In this document: one piece after another, positions 1 through 13,150 of the stretch
Position numbering within the stretch: the stretch's first letter is position 1
Layout: each line of letters starts with the position of its first letter
Assembly: GCA_000708835.1 (NCBI GenBank)
Contig: DF237279.1
Location: 1 to 64,000 of the forward strand
DNA from: Klebsormidium nitens
Taxonomy: Eukaryota; Streptophyta; Klebsormidiophyceae; Klebsormidiales; Klebsormidiaceae
Direction: 5' to 3'
DNA: 64,000 nt
Position numbers and translations under genes: made by a program
Notes under the pieces: model-generated
Database searches by the model: none
Seen by the model: only the letters and a program-made list of their open reading frames with translations
Told to the model about the DNA's origin: nothing

Positions 1-1495
1 ACGGAAATAAGAATTAACCTAGACAGGACTAAAATAGATTTGGTCAACAATTCTAAACATAAAAGCTACTGGCATCGGATCGCATAACCAAGTTGAATCT
101 GCCCTTCTCAGCTCAACGTCGTCTTGCCCGCACAGGCCACCACTGTATTGCAAACCTGAAAGCCGGATGTATCCAGCTTGTGCGGCTTAACGTTAAAAGC
201 ATTGCGTACTGCCACGTGGCTTCATCGACCCAAGTGAACCCCAGGTGAATGATTGGCGGATCCCCAGATCGTTGGCTTCATCGCCACTAGCTCGACTCTT
301 GCAAAGATAGTAAAAAGTTGAGGGGGGCACCCTTATTGTCAGACGACCTGCTCCGGTATCTGAGTGGCCCGTGGACTGTAGACGAGCCTGTGTCCTCGTG
401 AAAACTAAGCCGTACTTTCGGCAAGAACAGCTGACCAAGAAGAAGCCGATATAGGACGTTCAAGGTTGAAGCCGTGTAACAGAGTACGGAAAAAATCTCC
501 ACAGCAGACCACTATGTCCATCCAAGAGAAAGACCTTTTATATTTTGAGGATAAGTACTGTGTACAGACCCAATCTTCACAAGCAGCACAAGAATGGGGC
601 CAGGCGCGTATTCTACCTTAGGTAGTAGACCCGCGGGGGCCTCTTGAGCGGTCGCAAAATATTGATATGGGTCTGTCACAAAGCGGAAGTTTAACAGACG
701 GGAAGAAGGTTCACGCCACTTTGAAGGGAGGCCAAGGCCGCTAGTCAAAGGCGTATACTCAGCAAGGAATGGAAGCTTGAACTACTTGCTTCGCTGGTGC
801 TTGGCCTTGTCGATAGCGCTGAGTTTGCCAAACGTGCTCGGACATAACTGACTGCAGGAGTGCACTGCAGAGGACGTCTTCTGCTTGTAAGTAACAGCAA
901 CTGAGCGGCATAACAGAGTCACGAGCAAAGCAGCTCACAAAGCAGCAGCTGATGTGTCGTCATCTGAAGCAAAGCAGCATCAGCAACCCGGTTTGCATAC
1001 ACAGATTGGGGCGGTAGCCCAGAGGACTGCTACCCTCATTTGCTGCCGAACTCCGTAAACCGTCGTTGGTGATCGCCTTTACGATTGGTGTCATACGCTA
1101 AGTGAAGATTGTATGGGAGCGCGAAAAGCGAGTCATGGAACAGGCGGAAAATGCTGTCACACGCATACAATTGCATGTTGACGTATAGGGCAACTTCGGG
1201 CGTCCACAACAGGAAACACACGTGCTATACTGCGGCTGAGATTCAAACCAACAAGCTGCCTGGAAGGGACACGCATTGTTAGCATGACCAAAAATAAGCC
1301 ATGTCAACCGCTGTTTCGAGAACGTTTGTTTGAAATCAACGTGAGATCTCACAGTGCCGGCTCTTCGAAATACCTCTGAGGCACTCTTATGCCGCCAGCC
1401 CCATAGGGCTGTCGTCGTTGCCGAGCTTTCAAGTTTGAAAGTAAGCCACTCCGAGCATGTGGCGATCGTGATAGACCGTGAAATGAGCTTTTGTT

Positions 1496-1800
1496 CTAAG
1501 ATCACTTCGCCACTCGCGTCCGAGTCATTCTCACCAATTCGAGGAGGAACGACCCAGGTGGAAAAAAAGAACCTCTTTTCATTCTGAGCAGACTTTACGA
1601 TCAAGAAGAGGAGTCGAGGGCATTTCAAATTAAGAGGTAAAGAGCAGCTGGGTGACCTCTGCTAACAATCACTTTGCCGCTTGCGTCAATCTCACCCAAT
1701 CGAGAAGGAACAACGCAGGTAGAAAGAGACAAACCTCTCACCATTCTGGGCAGACCTTACGATCAAGGAGAGGAGTCTAGGGCGTTCCAACTTTTACGGG
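1496..1800. repeat. Two-copy local tandem repeat, period about 165 bp
   Basis: The stretch at about 1496-1635 and the one at about 1662-1800 align almost end to end. Each carries a 'cact(t)cgccactcgcgtc'-like start, a middle 'gaggaacgac/gaaggaacaacgcaggt' and an end 'gcagactttacgatcaag(a)agaggagtc'. The copies differ by scattered substitutions and small indels. Nothing similar was seen elsewhere in the block, so this is a separate, small duplication. Confidence 0.7.
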
Positions 1801-2159
1801 TCAGAACGCGGCAGATTTTTACAAGGCGGTCACAGGGCCTGCTCCATCTTCGCTTACAATGTTTTGTCCGAGGACGCCTTCCGAATCCAGCCTCACCTTG
1901 ACCGGGCATGCAACGCGTCAAGCCCAAACCCATTCATTCCTACCCCGCTACGTGAACATGCAACTACTTTGTGCATGTCTGCAGGCCGCCTGTAACCTGG
2001 CTCCTGAAAAAGAGGTACCCTCATCCCTGGGCAATGAATGGCCAGGTAACAAAAATTCATGGCCGAGACCTCTACATTCCATAAACCATAGCGACCCTCA
2101 GCGTCAGGTGGCCCAACAATAACTACAGGATCGACAACGAACGAACTTCTTGGACATTG

Positions 2160-2445
2160 GAGGGTGCTAGACAGAGGCCTGCGCACGCTTTGCAGCCGAG
2201 TCATGCAGAATGATGAACCCAAAAATGGTGAAAGGAGTGCGGCAAGACTTGTGAAAGACTGCAAACACGCCTGTACTGCCTGTTTTTGTGGGTCCAAATG
2301 CACTCTTGCATCCTTCTTTTGGAGGGGACTCGCAGACAGACACCCCTCAAACCCGGCCCAACATGGCATTGGACATCGAGTCTCTGACGGATCAACCGAT
2401 TAAACGCAACCTTCGGACTTTCAATGAGCCCCTCACAGGCAGAAA
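2160..2445. repeat. G module, copy 1
   Basis: This segment shares an ordered series of phrases with 4190-4440 and 11625-11865: 'cgcagccgggtc', 'aggagtgcggcaaga', 'aaggtccaaatgcactctgcat', 'ggaggcgactcg' and 'agtctctgacgaag'. It starts the 2 kb unit that continues into a P module about 1.1 kb downstream. No open frame is conserved among the three copies. Confidence 0.65.
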
Positions 2446-3320
2446 GAACCTCAACCCTCAGAGAAGTGCGACGTGACAGTAACCGTCGGTTTCACCAAAG
2501 TGGAATCACGATGTTCTATTAAAGTCGATTAAGACCTACGCCCAGCCGAGGGCACTCTTAGCGCGAGTGGTTGTTGGATCAAGCAAACTCGATTCGCAAG
2601 ACCAGAGCTGAAGGAGCGGGCTGGCAAAAGCTTGCGAGAAGCTTGCGGAACGGGTTCACTCTGAGTTTATCGACAAGCATCTGAAGACCATCCCAGAAAA
2701 TAATTGTTAGCATGCAGTACTGCCCGACAAATCGGCTTCAATGCAAGATAGGTCGATTCGCTCGCTCAAGAAATTAGCCAGCAGCAATCAATCGGTCTTT
2801 ACATTCAGGTAAGGATACTAAATTGGATTGCAAGTGATGATCTGAGCTCCACAACTTTGCAAAGCAGCATCTGGCGTTATGGCGTCTACAGAGGACCATG
2901 CTGAGATCCAAGGTCTCTCAATCATCTCTCGTCATTGCTTAAAGATCCCACCCCTTATCCTAGAATTAACAGACACAGGGTGTGGTTGATATTCGCACAA
3001 AGGCTCTCGCCCACAGAACCAGTGCTTCCAAAGTAGGCCAAATAACGGAAACTAGATTGAGAAGACTTGTCTCAAATCAATAAAGAATCGGGTCCTAGGT
3101 CGAGCACCAGGCGTCCGGCCAGGAAAATCTTAAGTAGAGCCCTCGGACTCAATCGAGTTGATTCGGTCAGAGAGAATGAGGACAGCCCACTGAGACCCAT
3201 TCTCGTCGTGCGGGAATGCGTACATTATCATTTGAGAGCCATGCTGACGGAAAGTAATTCGATGATGGCAACAAAGCTTGGGAATCAGTCACCGGCTCCG
3301 AGTTGCTTACGCTGTACTTG

Positions 3321-3797
3321 TTTGGGCTGACGGCCCAATAAGATCAACCCCTCGATGAAGTCACTAGTCGTCCTGGCCGATCGAGCGACTGGGAGTTAGC
3401 ACGGGGCTTGTAGCTCATCCCTGTTTTCAGAAGAAAGACTTACATTGAGAAAGAGATGAGAGGGACAATCTTCGACAGCGAACAGCTCCGGAAAAAGCAT
3501 GGTGCAGCCTTTAGCCGCTTTCATGTGCTCTTTTGCGGCGACGAAAAGGGGAGCATACTGTTCAGCGACAAGAAGTGACGCCTCGGCGACAACGACTCGG
3601 GTGCTCGGGAGAGGAGACCGTGAGCGCACACACGACTATATCCGCTGGTGACGCTGGTGCGAATGGTGCACGAGAAAGATTGATAAGCGACGCTAAGCAA
3701 CCCGGGGAATCTGCGGGGGACGAGTTCATCAGACATCCTGGCAACGATCAATTCAGTTGGCGCGGCAATAACTTTGTTGCGCTGTGTGCCGTTGAAT
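3321..3797. repeat. P module, copy 1
   Basis: The segment runs from 'gggctgacggccca' to 'gctgtgtgccgttgaa'. In between it holds phrases shared with the other four P copies: 'tcgtcctggccgatcgagcg', 'tttgcggcgacgaa', 'gcgacaagaagt', 'cgacaacgactcgg', 'gaccgtgagcgcacac' and 'cgctggtg.aa.ggtgcacgaga'. Open frames in it are short and are not conserved among copies. Confidence 0.7.
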
Positions 3798-4189
3798 CTG
3801 GGACGAATACAAAGGAAGGTTTTCGAGGGCAGAAAGCGTCACAGAAAGCATCTCAAACAAAGCTCAACATCTCCGTTTCTGACACCTTGAATGTCTTCAG
3901 AATCTAAAACCTACGGCACAATTCCTAGCCGTATGATTGGTGCACGTGCCAGGTGGCTCTGTTCATCATCAAAAGATGGAACCAGACAGTGCCCGTCGAC
4001 GGACTTGAACCAGGAGGACAAGGGGAGACCTTAGGCATAAGGATGGCGTGACGACTGAAGAGCGGAAGATTCAGCAAGCGCAAGGTGCAACGACTGCCTT
4101 TTCAACTTCAAAAACCCTCAACGTTAGGTGTTAGAAAGGATATAGGAGTGACAACGAAGATCTTGGAGCTTAAAATTCGCACCCAGTGA

Positions 4190-4440
4190 ACGGATGCGCG
4201 CGTATTCGTTGCAGCCGGGTCAATATGCAGGCACGTAACGGGGGGCATCGCAGGAGTGCGACAAGAGTTTGGCAGGGCAGCCTGAGAAACGCCTACGAAC
4301 ATGCATTCAATGACTTCGCTGTCTCTCTTGCGAAGGTCCAAATGCACTCTGCATCGTTGCTTTGGAGCTAGGGGACTCGCACTGGACATGCAATCCTCAA
4401 ATTCGGGGCAACATGACAGAACACATCAGTCTCTGACGAA
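4190..4440. repeat. G module, copy 2
   Basis: Aligned by eye to 2160-2445 and 11625-11865. It is closest to the 11.6 kb copy: both contain 'atatgcaggcacgtaacg' and 'gggcatcgcaggagtgcg'. It precedes P copy 2 by about 1.1 kb, the same spacing as in the first 2 kb unit. Confidence 0.7.
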
Positions 4441-5284
4441 GGGACTTTTGTATCAGCCACCCACGAGGAGAGAGAACCCAATTTCACAAAGAAGTGCGAC
4501 GCAACCGTGACGGTATCACCAGACCGGTATCCACCTTCTATATTGAATTTATCAAAGCTAGAGCCACCGCAGGTCCAGCCGAGTGCACTCATAGCGCGAG
4601 TGATTGCCTGATCAAGCAAACTCAACTAGCAAGACCAGAGCTAAGGCAGCGGGGCTCGCAAAAGCTTGCGACGTAGCTTGCGAGACGGGTCGCTCGTTCA
4701 CTCCATAAACGAGCATTTGGAGACCATCCTAGACATTTGACCAGTAGCTTGCACTGCCTGATCAATCAGCATTAACGTGAGAACGTCGTCTGCGCTAGCT
4801 CAACGGCCTGGCCGGCAGCCGCCACTTAATCTTTACAATCAACTAAGAGTACTCGAGCTGCATTGCAGTGATCTTCAGAGCGCTACATAAACTTTTCAAA
4901 GCAGCATCTGGCCTGGCGTAATCGACATCTGAGATCAATGTCTCACACATTAATACTGCTGCAAGATTCCCACCACTTGCTAGTATTGAGTTCCACGAGA
5001 TGGATCAACCCCATCCGCAAAAACGCTTTTACCGACGACCTAATAAGGAACGGGTCTAATACAGAACGCCAGGCGCCAAACAGATAAGTAGAGCCCTTGA
5101 GAACTCAATAATTCCTCATTCAAGTTGGTGCAACTCTCGCGGAAGGAGGAACCGTTTATCGGAAGCCTTCTCGTCGTACGGAGAGCATATGGGATCACAG
5201 AGCCATGCAGACCAAAACTTTGATGATGGCGACAGATTTCAATAGGAATCCAGTCACTGGCTCCAAAACGCCGGCCTATTTCTG

Positions 5285-5757
5285 AGGGCTGACCGCCCAG
5301 TAAGATCAGAACCCCCGTGCACACGGTCGTCCTGGCCAAGCAAGCAGGACTTGACCCGCGGGCCTTGTAGCTGAAACCTCTTTTCAAACGGAAGACATAC
5401 ACCGGGGAACAGGTTGAACGAAGAAAGCTTGAAAACGACAGCTCCGGACGAAAAAGCAGTATGCTATAAGCATTTAGCCCATTTCACGGGCTGTTTTGCG
5501 GCGACGAGTAAGGGCGCCAACTGTAGTGACGAGAATTCACGCCTTGGCGACAACGACTCGGACGCTCGGAAAAAGAAACCGACGTGAGCGCACACACGAG
5601 TTGATCCGCTGGTGTAAACGGTGCACGGGAAAGCTCCGGTCACGAGCAACGAGAAGGGATCCATCAGACTTGCAGGGACAATCTCATCGAAGATCCTGCT
5701 AACAATTGTCTCAGTTGGAGCGGCAAAAACGTGTCAAGCTGTGCGCCGCCGAAGCTC
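5285..5757. repeat. P module, copy 2
   Basis: Same ordered phrases as the other P copies, from 'gggctgaccgcccagtaagatc' variants through 'gctcggaaaaagaaaccg' to 'gtgcgccgccgaag'. It lies about 1.96 kb after copy 1, which defines the basic 2 kb unit of this part of the block. Confidence 0.7.
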
Positions 5758-6720
5758 GACCAAAGAATTTAAGAGAATGTGTTCGATGGCAGAAAGCTCA
5801 CAGGAAGCCTTATATCACACAAAGCTATTTTTGTCGAGTCCGCTTCTTACACCTCAAAATTGTTTGGAAATAAGAAATCCACGGAAGGATTCCTAACCAT
5901 CTCAAATGTGCACGTGCCAGCTCGTTTTGTTCATTAACAAAACGAGGAATTAACAAAACGAGGAATCAGGCAGTGCTCGTCGAGGGAAAGACACCCGAAA
6001 GGGAGAAAGTGGGAAAGGACTAGGCAAACGGATATGAGACGAATGGAGAGCAGAACACTTAGCCCGCGCGAGGTGCAACGGTGTCAAATTTTTTACGTTT
6101 CAAGCCTGAGCCTCGCTTGGGAAAAAATATGATTCTGACCTTTATCGAAGAAGAGATTACTGCTCACAGAGTCGGCACACTTTACATGAGGAGGATCAGT
6201 GCCGGGAAGGTATCCACAATCTCGACTCTGCTACATACGAATGACATTTAGGAATAGAGTACTTCTTTTGCGGAATCAGCGGAGATGCAGGTGATTTGGA
6301 GCTTTGCAGCTGGCTTCGAGAACAGTAATCAGGCTCCCGTAGGGAGAATTGTAATTGCAAGACTCCCCTCTCGTGCGTCTTCCTCGCCAGAATGATTCCG
6401 TGTGGTGAAAAGTGTTGGTTGAATCTATCCCTTTTCAGACGGACAATCAAACAAATGGCGCATGCCGACGAATCTAGTATTTCCAAGAACATCAAAAGCA
6501 TTACTAGCGTGAGCGCCCAAACAGGAAGCTGTTCAAGGAGGCATCAGTTTGAGGATCCAGACATTGAGCGTCGCAAGGTTGCTCAGAAGCGGGTCACGTT
6601 GCCAACCATCATGGCCGAGAAAAAGTGGAAGGTCTGAAGGCCCGCTTGAGCACAATCTGACAGTCACAGAATCTGAAGTCCGTCCAGCACTATAAACCTC
6701 GGCCCATTTTGAAATTGCCG

Positions 6721-6955
6721 TTTTGAGATTGTGCTGATCTCAAATAGCAAGGAAAGTCAGATCACGACAATCTTATAGTTTAGCACTTTTGAGATCGCGC
6801 TGATCTCAAAAGCAGCGCCGTTTGCGATCGCGGTTTGAGTCCACAATCTCATATGCATTTTGCGTTTCTGAGATCGGCGTAATCTCAAAATGAGCGGAAA
6901 CGAGGACGGCGCAATGTCTAGACGTGCCCATTCTGAGACTGAGGTGATCTTTAAG
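6721..6955. repeat. Cluster of four imperfect palindromes of about 25 bp
   Basis: Four related inverted repeats sit at 6721-6745, 6787-6811, 6865-6890 and 6931-6955. The arms read TTTTGAGAT and ATCTCAAAA, around a 6-8 base centre such as CGCGCTG. Spacing is 66, 78 and 66 bp. The second is nearly perfect and the fourth is decayed in its right arm. I saw no equivalent cluster in the other higher-order copies. The arms could be a protein-binding dyad or a small foldback, but I cannot tell which. Confidence 0.7.
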
Positions 6956-9900
6956 CACCTGCAGGAGACAAAGCAACGCACGCCAACGTAGTCTGCGGAG
7001 ACGTCAAGAGGACCAACTCGGCCGAGATTCACGGCATCACAATGCTTGAATTGCATTGGCGCCAGGCACCGCTTCCGCAAGAGAACAGGCCCTAAAGGGT
7101 GTGCACGATTGAGTGTAGTTGAATGCAGGAGAGCTCAGGCTGCAACATCGCCAAGGCTAGATCATCAGCACTGATGGGAACGTCACAACGTTTGCACGCT
7201 TGGATCAGAAGATACTGGGAGAGACCCGAGTACTCAGCACCTCGCATGACGATTGCGAGCCGTACAAAATGCCTGGCTCCGTCGCATGAGCCGAAGTGCT
7301 GTGAGCTAGCTTTCCGTGCTCAATTATTTGCTCGTCCTGGCCAGCTCAGCGTGTGAGACGTGTCTGCCCAAGTTACCAGACGCGGTGCAAACCTGCCGTT
7401 TCTGAAAACGCTTGAAAGGTGAGGCGAGACTGCTTTCATAGTCAGACAATACATAGTGCCAATTTCTTCAGCCGACGTGACCCCATGGCTTAAAATGGTT
7501 GGGCCTTTTATGTCCTGATGAAAGTCCGGGGACCGCGTTTTCACCTCTATCCCTTGCAAGTCGTACCTTATACGGAGGCCAGACAAAAGACACAAACACG
7601 TCCTCTGCCAGGATTGCGGAAGACATCGAAGGTGGTCGTACAGAACAGACAAAGACGTGTATGACGTGGCGGGGACGTTTGGCATCCGAATCTGCATGGA
7701 AGTTGGGCTGGTCTGAGCTTTCTAGGGCGCTCAGAAGCCTGCCATCATTTTCTACCCAGGGGACAAGCTGAAAGCCCACGTCAATAAGAACAAGGAAAAC
7801 GGTACAGATTCAGCAGGATAAGGAGAGACTGTGGTTCACGCCTGTGACTCGCGTAGCTAGCAGAACGTGAGTGTCTAAACGGTGGCTGACCCGGAGGTTT
7901 GCGATTTGTCCCGGAGCTCCCTTGGCATCCACATGAGGTGGATAGAACAAAAGCTCGCGAAGACTGTGTAACGGAGCAGGAACCACGTCGGGGAATTCAG
8001 GCCGCCTTGGAAAGTCTTTATCCAGCACAACAATGTCAAAGTCAGCACTTGAGCGGGGCTGCATCAAATTCTGATCGTGCCCGGAGAGCAACCCGGTAAA
8101 ACCAGAGTTTCCAACACACAGGGGCTCCACGAACCCAGAAAAATGAGCGGGAGAATGTTTGTTTAAAGTTCGATCCTACCCCAGCAACAGTTTAACATGT
8201 ACGTGCCTTGTATAAAGCACCCCGTTGAATGAGCATACCTTGAACAAGAGCCGCACGGAGGAGTCTGCCCGGCTGTTATTGGACTCGAACTGGCATCAAA
8301 CGTAACTTAAGGATGGGACGTAAAAATGTAAGCTAAGGGCTGTTTGAAGCTCAGATTGTAGCCAATCAGAGCATGTCGTGGAACAAAATTTGAAAGATCA
8401 CCAAATTAAGGGAGCCACTGGCATCCATATCGAAGTCAGGTTTGGGAACTGGAGAGTGCGATTCCAAGTCCATGAACATCATTGCCAGCAAAGCCTGAAC
8501 ACTCCGGCCGAACCGGACCCAAGCTTGCATGTTTGAAGCCGAAGACCTGTGCCTCTCTTTCCCCACGTCGGCACTCCCGGACTCGCACGCCGCCAGTCCG
8601 TGCTGAGTTGGACTTGTTGTGAAGAGCACTGTTTTGATCTGTCCCTTGCGGAACGAGACGCAAACAAAGAGCACGAACGGTTTTCTCCTATCTGACTGCC
8701 GCTGTGGATTCGAACGTTGGATCGTCTACGGTGGCTTCAGGCAGCCGCAGGAATAGAGGCATGAGCGCCCAAGGTTGCTCAAGAGTCTGCCATCACGGCC
8801 GAAGTCAAGAGAGGCCTGAAGAGAATTCGCTCGACGAAAAGAAACCGGCAAGAAGGGGAATACACATCTCGCATCAAAAGACCAGATTCAAGCTGTTGAC
8901 TTGTGTCACTGAGAAGACCGTGTGCAGGACCGATTTAACGTGGGGGGCTGGGAAGAGCGCAAATGTAACGGATGTCTTTGCTCAATGATCATAGCAAACA
9001 GCCGGGAAACCACACAACAAAGTCCACTGAGTTTGGACGCGGAACAACAAATTGCGGGGCGGTCGGAGTAAACGATATCTGCAAACATCAAAGGGGTTTG
9101 ATGAAGGCTTTCCGGAAGCTTTTTTTGTCTACTCCTCGCTCCAAAGCTTGCGCAAAGAGCTCACCGTGATTGTTGTCAATACCCTACTGAGAAGCAATCA
9201 GCGAAAAACATGGCTTCACGAATCCCACCTCATTCACGAGTCCCACCTCAGAATCTCGACACGAATCTTTACGGTGGGATGAGCGACCAGGCGCGCCACG
9301 CCCTCTCAAAGTACCAACGAGAATGCAGAGGATACCCCTAGACGAACGAAGTTCTCTCTAACGATGTGCAGAACGTGCAACCGTAAACCCTGTACATTGC
9401 CAAACAAATAAGCTCCGACGAACTAACCACTGTCGTCCGTTCTAGATACAGCAAAAACTGATTCTGGAAGCCGTACTCATCGTTTGCGTTGGAATCCATC
9501 CCCGGAGCCTAACAATAAAGCCCGAACCGAGTCAAACAAATGCGTCACATGGCTCATTCACGATCTGGGCGGGCATAGCCATATCAAGGCCAAAATTGCA
9601 AATCATGACCACAAGTGATCCAATCATGATACTTACAGCCCAAAAGCTCAGCACGGCTCCAGTAGACAGCACGAAACGAAAGCCCGAAGCTGGACACTCC
9701 ATCACCTTCACACGAAGAAAGGACGTTGCCAGATGCTGACGGTAGTTTGCTGATAGAACGTCAATCCTTGCATTTGATCACATGCCATGATGTGTCTGGG
9801 TGGCTCCGAGTGAACGAAAAGGAGAACTGAGCCCTCAGGTACTCATGTCTTCTCCCGTCCTAGCCTGCCCTGTGACAAGTGGAGCAAGCAACCTGAAAGC

Positions 9901-9960
9901 CAATCCTGCAAGACGAAAACCGCAAGCTCTAGTCCAGTATTGGAACACAGTTGCTTCGCC
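6955..9960. repeat. Q module, copy 1
   Basis: About 3 kb whose ordered anchors match 13755-16690. They are 'aacatcgccaa.gctagat', 'gagacccgagtactcagcacc', 'tcgtcctggccagctcagcgtgtg', 'ctgttattggactcgaactggcatcaaa', 'gttgctcaagagtctgccatcacggccga', 'gccatatcaaggccaaaattgcaaatcatg' and 'agcacggctcc'. The offset between copies is 6.62-6.69 kb. All frames are broken, and no protein family was recognised. Confidence 0.7.
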
Positions 9961-10406
9961 ATGCGTGTTCCGCTCCTTCAGGTGTTGCTATGTCAGCAAG
10001 TATGCGAAGAGTTCTGAACAGAGCACAGGCTGTTGAAAGCAGCATATGACGTCACTCTGTAACAGATCACCGAAAAATCAAGATCTCAGTCATCGACATC
10101 GTCATTGTTGAAAGATGCCCACCCCTTATTGTAGAGGTTACAAAGACGGAATCTGCCTAATATATACTACAACGCTTTTACCCGCGGAGCTGTTAGAGAA
10201 ACGGGTCCTAGGACACCAGGAAAATAAGCAGAGCCCTCGGACTCAACAAGTGGGTGGTCAAACGAAAGGAGGACCGCTGGTTAAAATCCCTTCTCCTTGT
10301 GCGAAGTTGCCTACAGGATCACAACGCCATGCAGACCAAAACTTCTATGATGGCAACAGATCTTGAGATTCGAGCCTACTGGCTCTGGATTGTGACACCA
10401 TACTTC

Positions 10407-10882
10407 TGGGGGCTGACCGCCCAATACGATCGATACCCCCCTGAAGTCAGTCGTCCTGGCCGATCGAGCGACTGGGAGTTGTGCCCGGGGCTTATAGCTG
10501 AAAGCTCTCTTCAAAAAGAACTATAGACCGGGAAGCATATTGGACTGACAAAACCTGGAAACAAACACCTCCGGACTGAGAAAGCAATGTGCATATGGGC
10601 ACAATGCCGCTTTCAAGTGCTGTCTGCGGCGAAGAAGATGGGAGCCAAATGTGCAAGCGACAAGAAGTTACACCTTTGCAACGAGTTGGCAACGACTCGG
10701 ACGCTCGGAAAAAGCGACCGTGAGCGAACACACTGGTCGAACCGCTGGTGCAAACGGTGCACGAGAAGGATTTATTAGCGACGAAAAGCTATTCATCAGA
10801 CTTGCTGCGGACGATTTATTAGATCTCCTGCCAACGATCCAAATGGCGCGGCAACAACGTGTCAATCTGTGCGCCGCCGAAG
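10407..10882. repeat. P module, copy 3
   Basis: The same phrases as P copies 1 and 2 occur, starting at 'ggctgaccgcccaatacgatc' and ending at 'gtgcgccgccgaagg'. It directly follows Q copy 1, so the order P-Q-P-Q is visible along the block. Its G-module partner seems to have been lost or replaced. Confidence 0.7.
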
Positions 10883-11624
10883 GCAAGGAAATGCGTTCGA
10901 GGCCAGGAAGCGTTACAGAAAGCGTATAACCTGTTAAGAACCTACACATCTCCGGCAGGTTTCTGAGCCGTTCGATTTGATTGTGCACGTGCCAGGTGGC
11001 TATGCTCATCACCACAACTTGGCATCAGGCAGAGCCCGTCGAAGCAAAAATACTTCAAACAGAAGGAGGTGAGGAACTCTCCGGCGAATGGATGTCGTAA
11101 TGATAGGAGAGCAAAGAATTCAGCGCACGCGAGGTGCAACGGTGTCAAGCATCCAAATGCGACGTAAGCCAGGGGCTCGCCTTGAAAGACGAAGCCTGGT
11201 TTCAGTTTCTTTGAAGAGAGGATATACTGCTTACGAGTCAGCACAGTAGAAGAGTAGAACATCATCAGATCAGCAAATGGCAAGGTATCCAGGATCTCGA
11301 ATCCTGGCCCTACCGGATTTCGCTTCTGAAATCCGGCCCTACCGCGACTTGGCCACGCGTCAAGCCCAAGCCCACTAATGCTTACCGACCCACGAGAACA
11401 ACTGTTCCAAATCATATACGTTAATTGGCCGGCTGTCACCTGGCTCCTAAAACAGACATGACTTTCACCCATGGCCAATTGATGACCAGGCAACGAAAAG
11501 TCACGGCCCAAAACTCTACTTTTCACAACCTTCAAAAACATTCATTGTCAGGTGGTAAATTTCGCAAGAGTCAAAAACGAGAATCTCGGAACTCGAAACC
11601 CGCACCGGCACTGAACGGAGCTGG

Positions 11625-11865
11625 CGGGCGCACTCTTCGCAGCCGGGTCGATATGCAGGCACGTAACGTGGGGCATCGCAGGAGTGCGGCAAGATCTTGG
11701 CAGAGGGCCTGAGAGACGCCGCCCTGCAAAGATGCATGCAATAGCGCCGTCTCTCTTGCGAAGGTCCAAATGCTCTCTGCATCTTTACTTCGGAGGCGAC
11801 TCGCCGACAGGCACTACTCAAACACGGGGTAACATGGCAATCCACGTTAGTCTCTGACGAAGCAA
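11625..11865. repeat. G module, copy 3
   Basis: Matches 4190-4440 over about 240 bp, including 'cagccgggtcgatatgcagg', 'ggggcatcgcaggagtgcgg' and 'tctcttgcgaaggtccaaatg'. Just upstream, 11340-11520 also matches 1900-2085 ('cacgcgtcaagcccaagccca', 'cctggctcct'). The homology with the first unit therefore extends about 280 bp beyond the module itself. Confidence 0.7.
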
Positions 11866-12650
11866 CCATCCTTCGGAATCTCGACTCAGCCACTCACGAG
11901 GAGAGCGATTAACCGAAACGATTAGTGACGTGCGACGCGGCCGTGACGGTGTCACCAGCAGAGCGCAAGTTGAGCTTTCATTCAAAGTCCATCGAGAGCC
12001 ACGTCCAACCAAGTGCACTCGTAGCGCGAGTGGTTATCTGATCAAAGAAACTTAATTCGCACGACAGAGCTTAGGCAGCGGTCCGATTAGTGTTCCGGCC
12101 ACTCGAACACTAATCAACAGCATGCACTGCCCACTGAAGCAGTACCAATGATCAATATACGTGTTTTTAGCTCGCTTCACGGGGTGGCCAGCAGCCACCA
12201 GTTGGTTTTTACGGTCAATAATCAAGTAATTACTGTAGGCTGCATTGCAATTGATGATCGGAGCCCTGCATGAACTGTCAATCAGAGCAGCATCCGGCCT
12301 GACGGTACGAACTGCTTATGAGCTCTCTAAAGTCTCAAACGTCGATTTCGTCATTGCTGCAAGATGCCCACCTCTTATTGTAGAGTTACCAGAGACGTAA
12401 TGTCGCCAATATCTGCACGAACAAATATAGCCACGAAGCTAGTAAAGAAGGGGTTCAAAGACCGGAAACCAGAGAGCCAAGTAGAGCCCTCGGACCGTTA
12501 AGTTTGTGCGATCACGGCGGAAGGAGGGCCATTATATGAAAGCCCTCCTCGTCGTGCGGAGTTGCGTACCAAACTACAGAACCATGACTTCGATGATGGT
12601 GACAATTCTTAGGAACACAATGACTGGCTTCGATTGGACTCACAATGCCT

Positions 12651-13150
12651 TTGGGGGTTGACCGCCCAGTAGACTTAGGTCCAACCCCCCATGATCGAGT
12701 CAGTCGTCCTGGCCAAGCGATTCGGATCGAGTTGAGCACCCGGGGCTTGTAGCCGGAACCCCTCCTTTGAGAAGAAAGAATTTACAGCGAGATATCGATT
12801 GGGCTGACAAATCCCCGTAAAACATACAGCTCTGGACAAGAAAGCGGTGTCACCTATGAGCACTTCACCGCTTACACGTAATGGTTTGCGGCGACGGAGG
12901 AAGGGAGCCAACTGTTCAAGCGACAAGAAGTCGAACATTGGCAACAGCGACTCGGACGCTTAGGGAAGGAGACCGTCAGCGCACACGCGAGTCAAACCGC
13001 TGGTGCAAACGGTTCACGAGAAAGATTCATTCATAAGCAACGAAAGGGATTCCATCAGACTTGCAGTGGACAATTTCATCAGAGATCCTGCCAACGATCC
13101 TTTCAATTGGCGTGGCGACAACGAGTCGAGCTGTGCGCCGCCGAAGCTGA
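12651..13150. repeat. P module, copy 4
   Basis: Recognised by 'gggggttgaccgcccagtag', 'gtcgtcctggccaagcgat', 'ggtttgcggcgacgga', 'gcgactcggacgctta' and 'gtgcgccgccgaagctga'. It lies about 1.0 kb after G copy 3, as in the earlier units. Confidence 0.7.

Noticed and set aside
3985-4015. tRNA-like B box (GGTTCAAGTCC on the minus strand)
   Set aside because: No matching T-arm stem, A box or acceptor stem. The same phrase recurs in diverged form as part of the repeat modules near 5975, 11035 and 13335.
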